Position numbers and translations under genes: made by a program. A stretch of 57,480 nucleotides of DNA from Neocallimastix lanati (nom. inval.) (lineage: Eukaryota > Neocallimastigomycota > Neocallimastigomycetes > Neocallimastigales > Neocallimastigaceae), in NCBI GenBank assembly GCA_016946835.1, contig JACVTC010000291.1:1-57480 (forward strand), written 5' to 3'. Positions 1 to 10,355 of the stretch are shown here, one piece after another (the stretch's first letter is position 1; every line of letters begins with the position of its first letter). The notes below the pieces were generated by a model that was not told the origin of the DNA, searched no databases, and worked only from the letters and a program-made list of their open reading frames with translations.

Positions 1-200
1 AAATAAAATCTTTATATACTCTCATGTTTATTATCTAAATAAAGTCTTTATATACTTTCCATGTTTATTATCTAAATAAAAAAATAAATTAATTAAACAA
101 AATAAAATCTTTACATACTTTCATGTTTATTATCGGATAAAAAAAAAAATAAAATCTTTATATACTCTCATGTTTATTATCTAAATAAAAAAAAAAAATA
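1..200. repeat. AT-rich tandem repeat with a CATGTTTATTATC core
   Basis: Four imperfect copies of a roughly 45-60 bp unit follow one another. Each has an 'ATCTTTATATACT' block and then a 'CATGTTTATTATCTAAATAAA' type block, with variable A runs between units. Related blocks recur at about 3400-3420, 3660-3720 and 3900-4080, so the repeat flanks the coiled-coil gene on both sides. I see no coding potential. Confidence 0.6.
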
Positions 201-289
201 AAGTGGGATGTATTTCGATAAGGATAATAATAATTTTAGTACTCGTCAAAGAGTGTCACAATACAGCTCGAATCTCACAGTGGAAAATA

Positions 290-2357
290 ATGAAGGTTCT
301 AGGAGAAGGAGTAGACAATCAGATTGCCAATTTAAGTTCACAAATTAACTGGTTGACTCGGCAAGTACAAGATCTTAATGGTAAAATGATGTCGATGTTT
401 GCAAGAATTGAGGAGCAAGATCTATCATTGGAAGAATCTAATACTAATGTTGGACGGATTGAATTCCAAAATCACTGATTTGACTAAGCAAGTACAGGAT
501 GTGTATGGAGGAAGTACAGATATGACTCGACAAGTACAAGATCTTAATGGTAAAATGATATCGATGTTTGAAAGAATTGAGAAGCAAGATAAATCATTGG
601 AAGAGTCCAATAACAATGTTGACGGATTGAATTCCAAATCACTGATCTTACTAAGCAAGTACAGGATGTGTATGGAGGAAGTACAGATATGACCAGACAA
701 GTACAAGATCTTAATGGTAAAATGATATCGATGTTTGAAAGAATTGAGAAACAAGATCAATCATTGGAAGAGTCCAATAACAATGTTGACGGATTGAATT
801 CTAAAAATCACTGATCTTACAAAGCAAGTACAGGATGTGTTTGGAGGAAGTACAGATATGACCAGACAAGTACAAGAAATTAACAGTAAAATGACGTCAA
901 TGTTTGAAAGAATTGAGAAGCAAGATAAATCATTGGAAGAGTCCAATAACAATGTTGACGGATTGAATTCCAAAAATCACTGATTTGACTAAGCAAGTAC
1001 AGGATGTGTATGGAGGAAGTACAGATATAACTCGACAAGTACAAGATCTTAATGGTAAAATGATATCGATGTTTGAAAGAATTGAGAAGCAAGATAAATC
1101 ATTGGAAGAATCTAATAATAATGTTGACGGATTGAATTCCAAAATCACTGATCTTACTAAGCAAGTACAGGATGTGTATGGAGGAAGTACAGATATGACC
1201 AGACAAGTACAAGATCTTAATGGTAAAATGACGTCGGTGTTTGAAAGAATTGAGAAGCAAGATAAATCATTGGAAGAATCTAATAATAATGTTGACGGAT
1301 TGAATTCCAAAATCACTGATCTTACTAAGCAAGTACAGGATGTGTATGGAGGAAGTACAGATATGACCAGACAAGTACAAGATCTTAATGGTAAAATGAC
1401 GTCGGTGTTTGAAAGAATTGAGAAGCAAGATAAATCATTGGAAGAGTCTAATAGCAATGTTGCTGGATTGAATTCTAAAATCAATAATCTGACTAAGCAT
1501 GTGTATGGAAAAAGTACGGATCAGATTAGTGATTTAGTTCAAAAACTTCAGGATTTAAACAATAAAATGTCTGAACAGAAGCAATTTTCGGAAGCTTTAA
1601 ATAATGATCTTCTGACCTTTTGGGAAAGGCAACAAAAGAACAGCAAGAAAAGCTGAAGCAGCAGAAAAAAGATCAGGAATTACAAATTGCTGATTTATCC
1701 CGACAGATGCAAGGTTTAAACCATGAAGTGTCATCAATATATGAAAAAATGGGAGGACAAAATAGGTTAATGGAAACATTTAAAAATGAGCTCATGAAAT
1801 TAGTGGGAAAACAGGAGGAAAGAAAATGGTCAGAGAAAAATGAACAAAAGGGATTGAGGAAAGAAAAGGTGAGAGAAAGAATATTAAGAGAAGACTCAGA
1901 TGAAAGCGAAGAAGAGTCAGAAGAAGATGAATTCGATTTAAAAAAAAGAATTAAAGAGATAATCGGAGAACTACATAGTGAAAAAGATGAAGAAGAGGCG
2001 ATAGCCAAAGTTTCCGAAATATTGAATGTTCCTACTGAATTTTTGGTTATTCCGCAAACTACCTACGGAGAAAAAGGAAAAAAGGAAGTGTGTTTGATAA
2101 ACCCTCAGAATAATCAAATATCAAACCGCAGTCTGCTTGTAGTATTTAAGGAATATGAACAAAAACTTCAAGGTATTCTTTCTACGTATGTCATTCCTTT
2201 TACTCTAAAGGATAACGCAAAAACAAAGGCCAAAAAACAAGCTTATTACAAAAAGTCGGGTGAACTTTTTAATATGAAAAAGTATCAAGAAATTAATAGT
2301 TATTACCAAATGCCAACTGAAGAGAAGATTTGGAGAAAGATAGAAAAATATGAATAA
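290..2357 (+). pseudogene. Frame-disrupted coiled-coil repeat protein gene
   Basis: Seven direct repeats start at 365, 534, 701, 870, 1039, 1207 and 1375. The basic unit is 168 bp, which is 56 residues or exactly eight heptads, and the first and fourth positions of each heptad are mostly Val, Leu, Ile or Met, so a long parallel coiled coil is expected. The reading frame changes four times within the array: an extra G near 455 and A-run length changes near 634, 800 and 972. It changes again in a T run near 1617. The 3' part (1620-2357) encodes more coiled coil, an acidic Ser/Glu block, and a C-terminal region of about 120 residues that I do not recognise. The Met at 290 is the best visible start. 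With five frame changes it is either a pseudogene or a gene damaged by homopolymer sequencing errors. Confidence 0.6.
365..1540 (+). repeat. 168-bp tandem repeat array (seven copies)
   Basis: Distances between successive unit starts are 169, 167, 169, 169, 168 and 168 bp. The deviations from 168 are single-base indels, mostly in the short A run before ATCACTGAT. The last units (from 1039) are the most alike and stay in one frame. The fourth unit is the most diverged at its start (AAGAAATTAACAG in place of AAGATCTTAATGG). Confidence 0.85.
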
Positions 2358-2458
2358 AATCAGTTACTAAATTGTTACTTGCGGAGCCTTCAAACCAGAT
2401 TTCATCGGCCCAGAAACATTCAACCTCTCATTGAATAAAATCTGAAGCTGAGAGTATA

Positions 2459-3000
2459 TTACACCTTAATTAGAGATTTTCGGAGTCCATTTTCTCTCAA
2501 GCACTTAATCAGGGACTCTTCGTCAGAAAAAAGACGGACGATTTTTCTTAACTTTTCGCAAACACTGATTAAAACTCTTAATTGGATTTGTGGTATATAG
2601 CAATCTCCGAATTTCGTCAGGATAAGATCAAAAAGTGGAGAGTTGCTCCCAATTGTCACACCAACTCCTTGAAATATAAGTATATTTGTCATCCCATTTT
2701 TCAGAAAAATCATTTAAAATTTCCAGTCCAATATCAGCACTTGGAGCTGTGTAAATTTTTTTTTCAAATACGCACAAACTTCCTTTAATTCTTGTATTCG
2801 ATGTGTTTTCCTGAATTTCGAATCTGGTGGATTATACATTATTTGATGGTCGGATTGTGAATAATAAATCTTGATAGCCTCTGAAATTCCATTCAGATTT
2901 TCGGAGCAAAAATATCAAAACATTCTGAGCTCCGCGACTTTTTGAGATCTTTCATCACGCTAATCCAATATTTTGCGCTCTCAACCCCTCCAATATATGA
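2459..3000 (-). pseudogene. Degraded IS256-family transposase
   Basis: Reading the minus strand and allowing frame changes gives the order of motifs typical of IS256-type (Mutator-superfamily) transposases. These are AKYWISVMKDLKK, LNGISEAIKIYY with an SDHQ following, ELKEVCAYLKK, IYTAPSADIGLEIL, an EKWDDKY block, SWCDNWEQLSTFF, and then DEIRRLLYTTNPIKSFN with LRKVKKNRPSF and SDEESLIKCL. The YTTN-P/A-I-x-S-N signature and the following LRK-V-x-K block are characteristic of the family. At least four frameshifts or stops interrupt it: TGA near the DG-like position, an A run, TGA after the STF motif, and a T run before SDEES. The N-terminal half is missing. It lies between the coiled-coil gene and a fragment of that gene. 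The family call rests on recalled motifs. Confidence 0.6.
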
Positions 3001-3039
3001 AAGTTTAACACTTCCTTTTTCCCGTCTAAATCTGAAAAA

Positions 3040-3140
3040 CCCTTAACAATGATCTCATGAAAATAGTGGGAAAACATAAGGAAAGAGAAAGATTAGAGAA
3101 AGAAGAAAAAGAGAAGGCAGTAGTAGAAAGGAAAAGGTAA
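3040..3140 (+). pseudogene. Fragment of the coiled-coil gene
   Basis: The stretch from about 3048 (ATGATCTCATGAAAATAGTGGG) resembles 1785-1830 of the upstream coiled-coil gene (ATGAGCTCATGAAATTAGTGGG). It continues into Lys/Glu-rich codons before a TAA. It looks like a partial duplication separated from the main copy by the transposase relic. Confidence 0.5.
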
Positions 3141-3299
3141 AAAGTACTAATATTTTTGCTTTAGTAAATGTAAAAAAGTAATTGTTAGTGATAGTAGTGG
3201 CTCATTTAACAATATTAAATAAAAGTATTATAGTTGCAATATTTAGGTTGTATTAAACATGAAGACATCACCTGAAGAAAAATCAAGAATTAGTTGTGC

Positions 3300-4276
3300 A
3301 TGTAAGAATCTCATCATTGATTTAGTTAATTTAATTATTTTTGAATTACTTCTTCATTTAAATCCTAGAATGTTTCTAGATGAATTTTTGATCAAGTTAT
3401 TTTCATGATTATTTTCTAAATAGAATTCTCTATACACTTTTCTAATAAATTTTATGCAAAAAAAAACATTGATTTAGTTAATTTAATTATTCTTGAATTA
3501 CTACATTTAAATCATAAAATGTTTAATGATGAATTTTTGATCAAGTTATTTAGTAGATATCAATCTCTTTTAATAAACACTGATTATGTACATTTTAGCA
3601 AAAAAAATTAAAAATAAATTCTTTAAATAAAATTTTAAAAAAAAAAACAATTATTTTTTTTTTTAACTTTCATGTTTATTTTCTAAATAGAATTCCATAT
3701 ATTCCTTTCTAATAAATTTTATACTAAAAAAATTATTGATTTACTTAATTTAATTATTCTTGAATTATTTCATTTAGATTTTAAAATGTTTAAAGATGAG
3801 TTTTTGATCAAGTTATTTAGTATATATTAATCTCATTTCATAAACACTGATTATATACATTTTTACAAAAATATAATTTTTTTACAAAAAAAATTAAAAA
3901 AAAGTAAAATAAAATCAAATCTTTATATACTTTTATATATACTTTATGTTTATTACCTAAATAAAAATCTCTGTATTCTTTTTATATATTTTCATGTTTA
4001 TTATCTAAATAAAATTCTCCTTATTCTTTTCTAATAAATTTTAAACAAAAAACAAATTAAAATAAAAATCTTTATATAAAATTTTTAGTACTTTAAAAAA
4101 AAATAATAAAATCTATATATTGCCAGTGCTTTTCGTTAATTGAAAATATTAAATGAACAAATAAATAAATTAATGAAAATATGATTAATATTGATGTATT
4201 TATTTGTTTAAAGCAAATATTTAAATAATAAAAAATTTTTTTTTTTAATATATAGATATCTTTACTATCTTTACAG
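3300..4276. repeat. Diverged AT-rich tandem repeats, no gene seen
   Basis: A block beginning ATTGATTTAGTTAATTTAAT and continuing to TTTTTGATCAAGTTATTTAG occurs three times, at about 3316, 3468 and 3732, diverged by substitutions. It is interleaved with the CATGTTTATTATCTAAAT repeats also found at 1-200. I see nothing coding. Confidence 0.5.
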
Positions 4277-4600
4277 ATATCTCTCCGAGTTTATTAGATT
4301 AATCAGAATACTTCAGCTTTTGGATGAAACTAAAAGGCTATTATTGGTACAGCAAGAAAGACCTTCGGTCCGGGAAGCTTTTTATGACATAGCTGCTGAA
4401 AAACAAACATTAGAAGGTTATGTAACATGTTTAAGAAGATGTAATACTTTCCCCGCGGATTATAAATACAAGTACTTAGAAAGATATGAGTATAATCGCG
4501 AAAGGAAGATAGCCATCATGGCCCTGCTAGGAATGATGGACCCGCGAAGACCCTCCAAGGATATAGAAACCAAAAGAAGGAGGAACAGAAATAATAATTT
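4277..4600 (+). CDS. Possible 3' exon of an unrecognised host gene
   Basis: An open frame with much higher GC than its surroundings follows a T-rich stretch ending TTTACAG at 4276, which looks like an intron 3' splice site. Read from 4278, the predicted peptide starts YLSEFIRLIRILQLLDETK. It continues through a mixed-composition region of about 90 residues to a basic, Asn-rich end (KRRRNRNNN). The rest of the open frame to 4700 is low-complexity Phe/Ile/Leu and is probably not coding. I see no upstream exon and do not recognise the family. It could also be a decayed element. Confidence 0.35.
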
Positions 4601-4867
4601 ATTTAAATTATTAATTTTTATACATTTAATTTTTCAAAAAAAATTTTTATTTTTTTATTTTATTTTTATTATTCTTTATATATTTAAAGAAATTAAGTGA
4701 ACAAATAGATATCAACTAAATAAATTTAAATAAGTGAATGGATCAATAATTATTTAGATAAATATTAACTAAGTGAATACATTAATATAAATTAAATAAA
4801 TTTATAACAAAAGTAAATGGATAAAAAGAGAAAAACACTAAAGCACCCGATAATACTAGGAAAACCA

Positions 4868-5629
4868 CATTCACTTTCTGACAAAAGTTTACATAAACTG
4901 TTTAAAGTCGGATGAATAAATAAACAATGATCGATTTGAGTCTTAAAGTTTATTAACATATCATAAAAAGAATCTTCTTTTTCAATAATTCTAAAGTCTG
5001 CATTAAATTCATAATTATTAATTTTTACTGGTGATCGAACAACAATTCCTTCTGAGTATTCTTCATTTTGTGCTGCTAGTTGGATTCTTCCACGACTTTT
5101 TCCAACTGTTTCATATTCACCAGGTAATTTATCAAAATACTGTTTAGTAACGATGCTAAGATTACTACAAGAATCAATTAAAAGATTTCCTAGTACTCCA
5201 TCAACACTTACATTAACCATTGCTAAGTCTTCTTCAGCTACTTCATTACTTTTACTTATGTAGCTATGATCATAGTTATTTACTAATAAGGTTCGTGCTA
5301 TTACATTTATTACATTGTCTACAGTTCCAATTATTTTAGATTTTTCTAACTTTAAGCCTTGAGTTAATTGTGAACGAATTTTCGGACATGTATTCAAGAG
5401 TTGACCTATCGTAATACTGGATTTAAGATTATTTAAATCATCCATTATATTGTAAGGTTCTTTATTATTCATCATTTTGATATTCCTCTTTACTAACTAA
5501 GTATTTCCATTATTAGTTTCTTTAGTTTTTGTTGAAATTAATTTTTCCAAAGTATTAGTTTTATTTTGTTGATTATCTTTATTCATTTCTATATCTTCTA
5601 TTTCATTATCGATTACAAGTATATCTTCA
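4868..5629 (-). pseudogene. Truncated E-family pol fragment (protease region)
   Basis: This is a diverged copy of the 5' part of element E pol (compare 43375-44125), covering the linker and the retropepsin domain with the LIDSCSN active-site motif. The upstream frame is broken by a CAG to TAG change just before NIKM, and a 12-bp duplication adds four residues near ARTLL. Homology stops abruptly at both ends: on the left after LLSESE, and on the right near 5629, where family-C LTR sequence begins. It has no flanking E LTR, so it is a rearranged relic rather than an insertion in its own right. Confidence 0.8.
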
Positions 5630-5631
5630 AA

Positions 5632-5873
5632 TAATAATTATATACTAATAATTCAACTTTTATTAAATAAATAAATATTTTATAAATCTTCAAATAAATT
5701 ATTGTTTAAATTATTCATTAAATATTAAGTGTTTAAATAAATTAATTATTTAACTTATTATATTTTAATTATTATTTTATTATTAATTAATTATTGATTA
5801 TTAATATATAATTCAACATATTAACCTAGTAACGTTAGTAATTATAAAGCTATTTTATATCTTAATTTTAACA
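5632..5873 (+). repeat. Truncated family-C-like LTR (3' part)
   Basis: This matches the last 230 bp or so of the element C LTR (30203-30432). It shares the CATATTAACCTAGTAACGTTA block and the ...CTTAATTTTAACA terminus. It is fused directly to the E-family pol fragment on its left. The following 60 bp (5874-5934) end in ATTTATCA, like the ends of other LTRs here, and may be the last piece of a further LTR. Confidence 0.65.
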
Positions 5874-5938
5874 GAATTTATTATATATTATTTATTTTAA
5901 TTTTTATAATTTCATTATTTATCAAAAATGGTACATTA

Positions 5939-6321
5939 CAAAAGAAATTCTCAATTTACAATTAATTATCTTGATATATATTAGTAAGAAAAAACAATTT
6001 GCAATAATATAACTATTTAAAACACTAATTTAAAAATCAGAATTATTTTAGTTTCAAATTGTCTTTATTAATTTTTAGTAATTTCAATTTTGAGATCTCA
6101 TTGATCTCAATTTTACATTTAAATTATTTTTTGATAAATTTTTACTATTTAAAAAATAAACATTGGTTGTTAAAAAAAAATTATTTCTTTCTCTTTCTAT
6201 TTTAAATTAATTTTTTTTTTTTTTTAATTTAACTTTTTATGGATTAATGTTGTTATATTTCTAGATTTTCTTAATTATAATTTATAAATTAAATTTAAAT
6301 ATTTCATTCGGTTTTGTACCA
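5939..6321. repeat. Solo LTR H
   Basis: A 383-bp unit begins TGGTAC and ends GTACCA, and is flanked on each side by AAAA (5935-5938 and 6322-6325), consistent with a 4-bp target duplication. It has no coding content. The right end resembles the sequence ending at 8916. Confidence 0.6.
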
Positions 6322-6325
6322 AAAA

Positions 6326-8100
6326 TGATATGGACTGGGATTGAAACACTAAGATATTCAAAACAAAAAAATAAATATTAACACATAACTATAAAAATAA
6401 ATTTGGAAACAAGAAAAAAATTAAATTTTAAAATATTCTTTATTTAAATTTAAAATTAAAATTATTTGTTCCTAGTATTAAAAAGAAAGAAATTTATTCT
6501 TCTTTTTATACTTTTATTTTAATACATTTTATTTATTATTAATATATTCTTTATTAAAAAAACTATTATAACTATTTTATTTTAATTTTTAACTATTATT
6601 TTAAATTATTTTCTAAAAAAAAAATAACATTTATTAAATTAAAATATAAAAATTAATTTAGAGATTGTATCACGAAGGGCATTCCGGGCGGTAGCTTCTT
6701 CTTGATATTGTTTTCAGAGAGAGAATTATACAGAATTGATATTTTCTGTATTTTAGATCATTTTTATTATTGGAATTCTTCTGTATTTTAGTTCATTTTT
6801 ATTTTAATAAAGATTTAATTTATTTTTGATTTTTGTTTTATTTTTAGTTTATTTCAAAGGTTTAGAAAATATTATACAGAAACTTATAATTCTGTATTTT
6901 ATATCAAATATTTATTGAAATAGGTTTTTATTATTCTTAATATAAAAATAAGAATTAGTAATGATTTAAATATTATATAATTTTTAATAAGAATATTTAG
7001 TAATAATTTTTATTATATTTAATATTAATAAAATATTTAATAATTATTTTTATTATATTTAACATTAATAAAAGAAATTTATATGAATATTTAATAATAA
7101 TTTTTATTATATTTAATATTAATAAAAGAAATTTGTAAGAATATTTAATAATAATTTTTATTATATTTAATATTAATAAAAGAAATTTATAAGAATATTT
7201 AATAATAATTTTTATTATATTTAATATTAATAAAAGTAATTCATAAGAATATTTAATAATAATTTTTATTATATTTAATATTAATAAAAGAATTTTATAA
7301 GAATATTTAATAATAATTTTATTATATTTAATATTAATAAAAGAATTTTATAAGAATATTTAATAATAATTTTTATTATATTTAATATTAATAAAAGAAT
7401 TTTATAAGAATATTTAATAATAATTTTTATTAGATTTGATATTAATAAAAGATTTTAATAAGAATATTTAATAATAATTTTTATTATATTTAATATTAAT
7501 AAAAGAAATTTATAAGAATATTTAATAATAATTTTTATTATATTTAATATTAATAAAAGTAATATATATTAAATATTTATATTATTATCTTATTTTATAT
7601 TATCAATATCAAATATAAATAAAATATAAGAATATAATATTAGCTAAATATTATATTTTATAATAAAAATATAATATGTAGAAATTAATTTAATTGATAT
7701 AAAACAAATACGTGTAGTAACATATTTGTATATTTAATAATAATTATTAAATATTATATAAATTAAATTTATATCTTTTTGATAATAATTATTTTATTTT
7801 ATTTTATTTCAATATGTGTTCAATATGTATTATTATAATTATAATAATTATAATACTTTATTTCATATAAAATTTATATATTTCTATATATTAGAATATA
7901 TAATTAATATATTACCTATTTCTTATAAATAGATTAGATTATTTATATTAGAAATAGAGAACTCTCTTGTAAATTTTTAGGAATTAGAATTATTATTTTA
8001 ATTGTACGAATATTATAATATTATTAATAAAATTTACTAAACTACCATTATTTAAAACCCACTGCTTATAAATTATTGCACATAAAAGTCCCGTATATCA
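6326..8100. repeat. Solo LTR I (F-related), with internal minisatellite
   Basis: It begins TGATATGGACTGGG, separated from LTR H by AAAA. For about 1.2 kb it is closely similar to LTR F at 10356, including a GC-richer island at about 6661-6720 (GAAGGGCATTCCGGGCGG) and a tandem array. The likely end is CCCGTATATCA at 8100, resembling the F end CCCCGTATCA. The right-hand third differs from F, so it may be a recombinant and the end is uncertain. Confidence 0.45.
6985..7560. repeat. 54-bp minisatellite inside LTR I
   Basis: About ten tandem copies of a roughly 54-bp AT-only unit are present. Each combines AATATTTAATAATAA, TTTTTATTATATTTAATATT and AATAAAAGAA-type segments. The unit recurs in LTR F. 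Confidence 0.75.
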
Positions 8101-8149
8101 TAATGACAATCACGTGTTTACATTATTGATATATGGGACTTTTATGTGC
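8078..8149. repeat. 23-bp inverted repeat with 26-nt loop
   Basis: The left arm 8078-8100 (GCACATAAAAGTCCC plus GTATATCA) and the right arm 8127-8149 match at 22 of 23 positions as a palindrome, with a 26-nt loop containing CACGTG. The left arm carries a plausible LTR end (ATATCA) and the right arm a plausible LTR start (TGATAT). Confidence 0.7.
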
Positions 8150-8916
8150 TATATTTTTATTATAATAATATAGTTATATCTTTATTTAATTTATTATTCC
8201 TTTTCCTAAAAACTAAAAAAACCCCCTTTCTAAATTAATTTATTAGAAATTGGTTATTATTAAGAAATTACATTTTAAAATTATAAAATTTAATAGTATG
8301 AAATATATTTTAAACATATAATATAAATTATATATATATAAGAATACAATATCTATATTTAAATAATAAATGTATATTATATGTAAAATAAAAAATAAAT
8401 ATAAAATAATACATAATAATATATTGTATAATATAATAAAAATCCTATTAAAGTTAAATATAAAAATATTATTATATTTTAATATAATAATATATAATTA
8501 TAAAATAAATAATATAATATAATATATTATAAAATAATATGTAATTTAATATATATTATAATAGTAATTATAATATAATAATGAATAATTAATAATATAT
8601 TATAAAAATTATTATCAAAAGATATAAATTTAATATTTAATAATTATTATTAAATATATAAATTAATATAATATATATTAATTTAATATATATTAATTTC
8701 AATATGTTAATAATATTTAGTAATTAGTTGGCCTAGACTATTTCCTAAATATTTTAATAATATTATTATTTTATTATTAATTATTAATATTGAAATTCAA
8801 ATAACTGAATTATTGAAATTGAAATTGAAATTGAATTAAATGTAAATTCAGTTATTATCTTAACATTCCACTCTAAGGCTATATTAATTTTATGGATTTC
8901 AATCGGTCTTGTACCA
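8104..8916. repeat. Probable LTR remnant J
   Basis: This stretch lies between the ATATCA end at 8100 (spacer TAA) and a CTTGTACCA terminus at 8916. The terminus resembles the end of LTR H (CGGTTTTGTACCA). The left boundary is weak. It contains no ORF. Confidence 0.3.
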
Positions 8917-8919
8917 ATT

Positions 8920-9400
8920 TGTAAGAAATTACTTATAAAATTAATTATAAATAATTTCTTAACTACAAATTAACATTAATTATTACTAATTAACATTAAT
9001 TTGAGAAAATAAAATTAAATATAATTAAATAAATATAAAATAAAATAAATAAATAATTATACTTAACTTAAATATAAGATAGAGTTTATTATAGAAAGTT
9101 TATAATAAACAATAACACAAAAGGAATAAAAGACACAAATATTTATAGAATATGTTTTATTAAAAAGGGTTTTGTTTATTAATTAATTATTTCATTTGAA
9201 TTATTATTTATTATAAAAATTCTAAAATAATAACTCTTGATTTCTCGAAGAGAACTCAAGAGAATCAAATATATATAAATTAATAATTAAATATTATTGG
9301 TTAAAATAAATACAATAATTTAATAATTTAATGTATTAAATTAATGTATTAAATAAGAAAGATAGATAAATTTATAATAAATTTATCTAAGTTTCTTACA
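8920..9400. repeat. Solo LTR-like unit K with 9-bp terminal inverted repeats
   Basis: This 481-bp unit starts TGTAAGAAA and ends TTTCTTACA, a perfect 9-bp inverted pair. CAATT lies on both sides (8915-8919 and 9401-9405), a 5-bp target duplication. The left copy overlaps the CA end of the preceding LTR, so the insertion went into the edge of an older LTR. A MITE is an alternative to a solo LTR. Confidence 0.55.
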
Positions 9401-9405
9401 CAATT

Positions 9406-10351
9406 TGGTAGACTCGGGGTGATTCTTATTGATTTAAAATCAAGCAGGGGGGGGACGGGTATTACCCTGCTTTGATTTTAACAAAGAAAAAATTTTTTTT
9501 ATTAAAAAGTGTTTATTATTTATTAATATAAAATTTTATTATTTAAAGTACACATATTTAATTTTTAAGAAATTGTTACAATATTTATATTTTTTTATAA
9601 ATTTAAAGTATAATTAATTGTTTATAATTTAAGTAATTTTATAGAATTATTGAATTAATTTTATATCAATAATTCATTTTTGTTTTAATTTTTATAAATA
9701 TAATAATATAATATTCAAATATAATTTAATTAAAAATAATTATAAAATAAATATATAGAAAATAGTTTTTACTATTTTCTTTGATATTTTTAAGTTAAAT
9801 AAATTGTTTTTAAAGATTAATATAATAAATTTAATAATCTTTAATTATTTTAAATAATACTTGTAATTATTTTCAAAATAAAATAAAATTTTTATAATAT
9901 TTAATTAATAAATTTGATAATAATAATTTTTATAATAAGTAAAAATTTTTAATAATAATTTTTAATAATAAATTTAATTAATAATCTTAATAATTTTATA
10001 ATAATATTTAATAGTTATAATAAATAAATTTTTATAATAATATTTAATAATTATAATATTAATAATTTATAATAATTTTTAGAATAATATTTAATTAATA
10101 GTTTTAATAATTTAGTATCTTAAAAGTATAATTTTAATATTTACAATTGTATTTTAATATACATATATTTAATAATATAACAATAAAGTAATTAATTAAA
10201 ATTTATTTACATTATTTACAAGTTAAAATTAATTTATATCAAAATAAATTAAATTTTATTATTAAGTTTAGGTTATCAAGAATATAGGAAAGTACAATTT
10301 AGTAAAGAATTATTAATAATAAAATAAAGGTTATTAATTCATTCTTTACCA
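9406..10351. repeat. Solo LTR L
   Basis: This 946-bp unit starts TGGTAGACTCGGGG and ends TTCTTTACCA, with AATT on both sides (9402-9405 and 10352-10355). It has a GC-rich hairpin near its left end (9436-9479). It shares the TTCTTTACCA terminus with the LTR of element A, suggesting relatedness. Confidence 0.6.
9436..9479. other. G-rich hairpin in LTR L
   Basis: The arms AAAATCAAGCAGGG and CCCTGCTTTGATTTT pair almost perfectly (one bulged A) around a loop that begins with a run of G residues. It stands out in sequence of very high AT content. Confidence 0.6.
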
Positions 10352-10355
10352 AATT

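Noticed and set aside
425-1484. Minus-strand ORFs of up to 184 residues over the coiled-coil repeats
   Set aside because: They are antisense shadows of the 168-bp repeat array. The plus-strand reading gives regular heptads, whereas the antisense peptides are Ser/Leu/Cys-rich and have no such pattern.
2582-2788. Plus-strand ORF of 68 residues
   Set aside because: It is antisense to the IS256-like transposase relic, which explains the open frame.
6985-7560. CRISPR-like array
   Set aside because: Repeats are directly tandem without unique spacers, AT-only and inside an LTR of a eukaryote.
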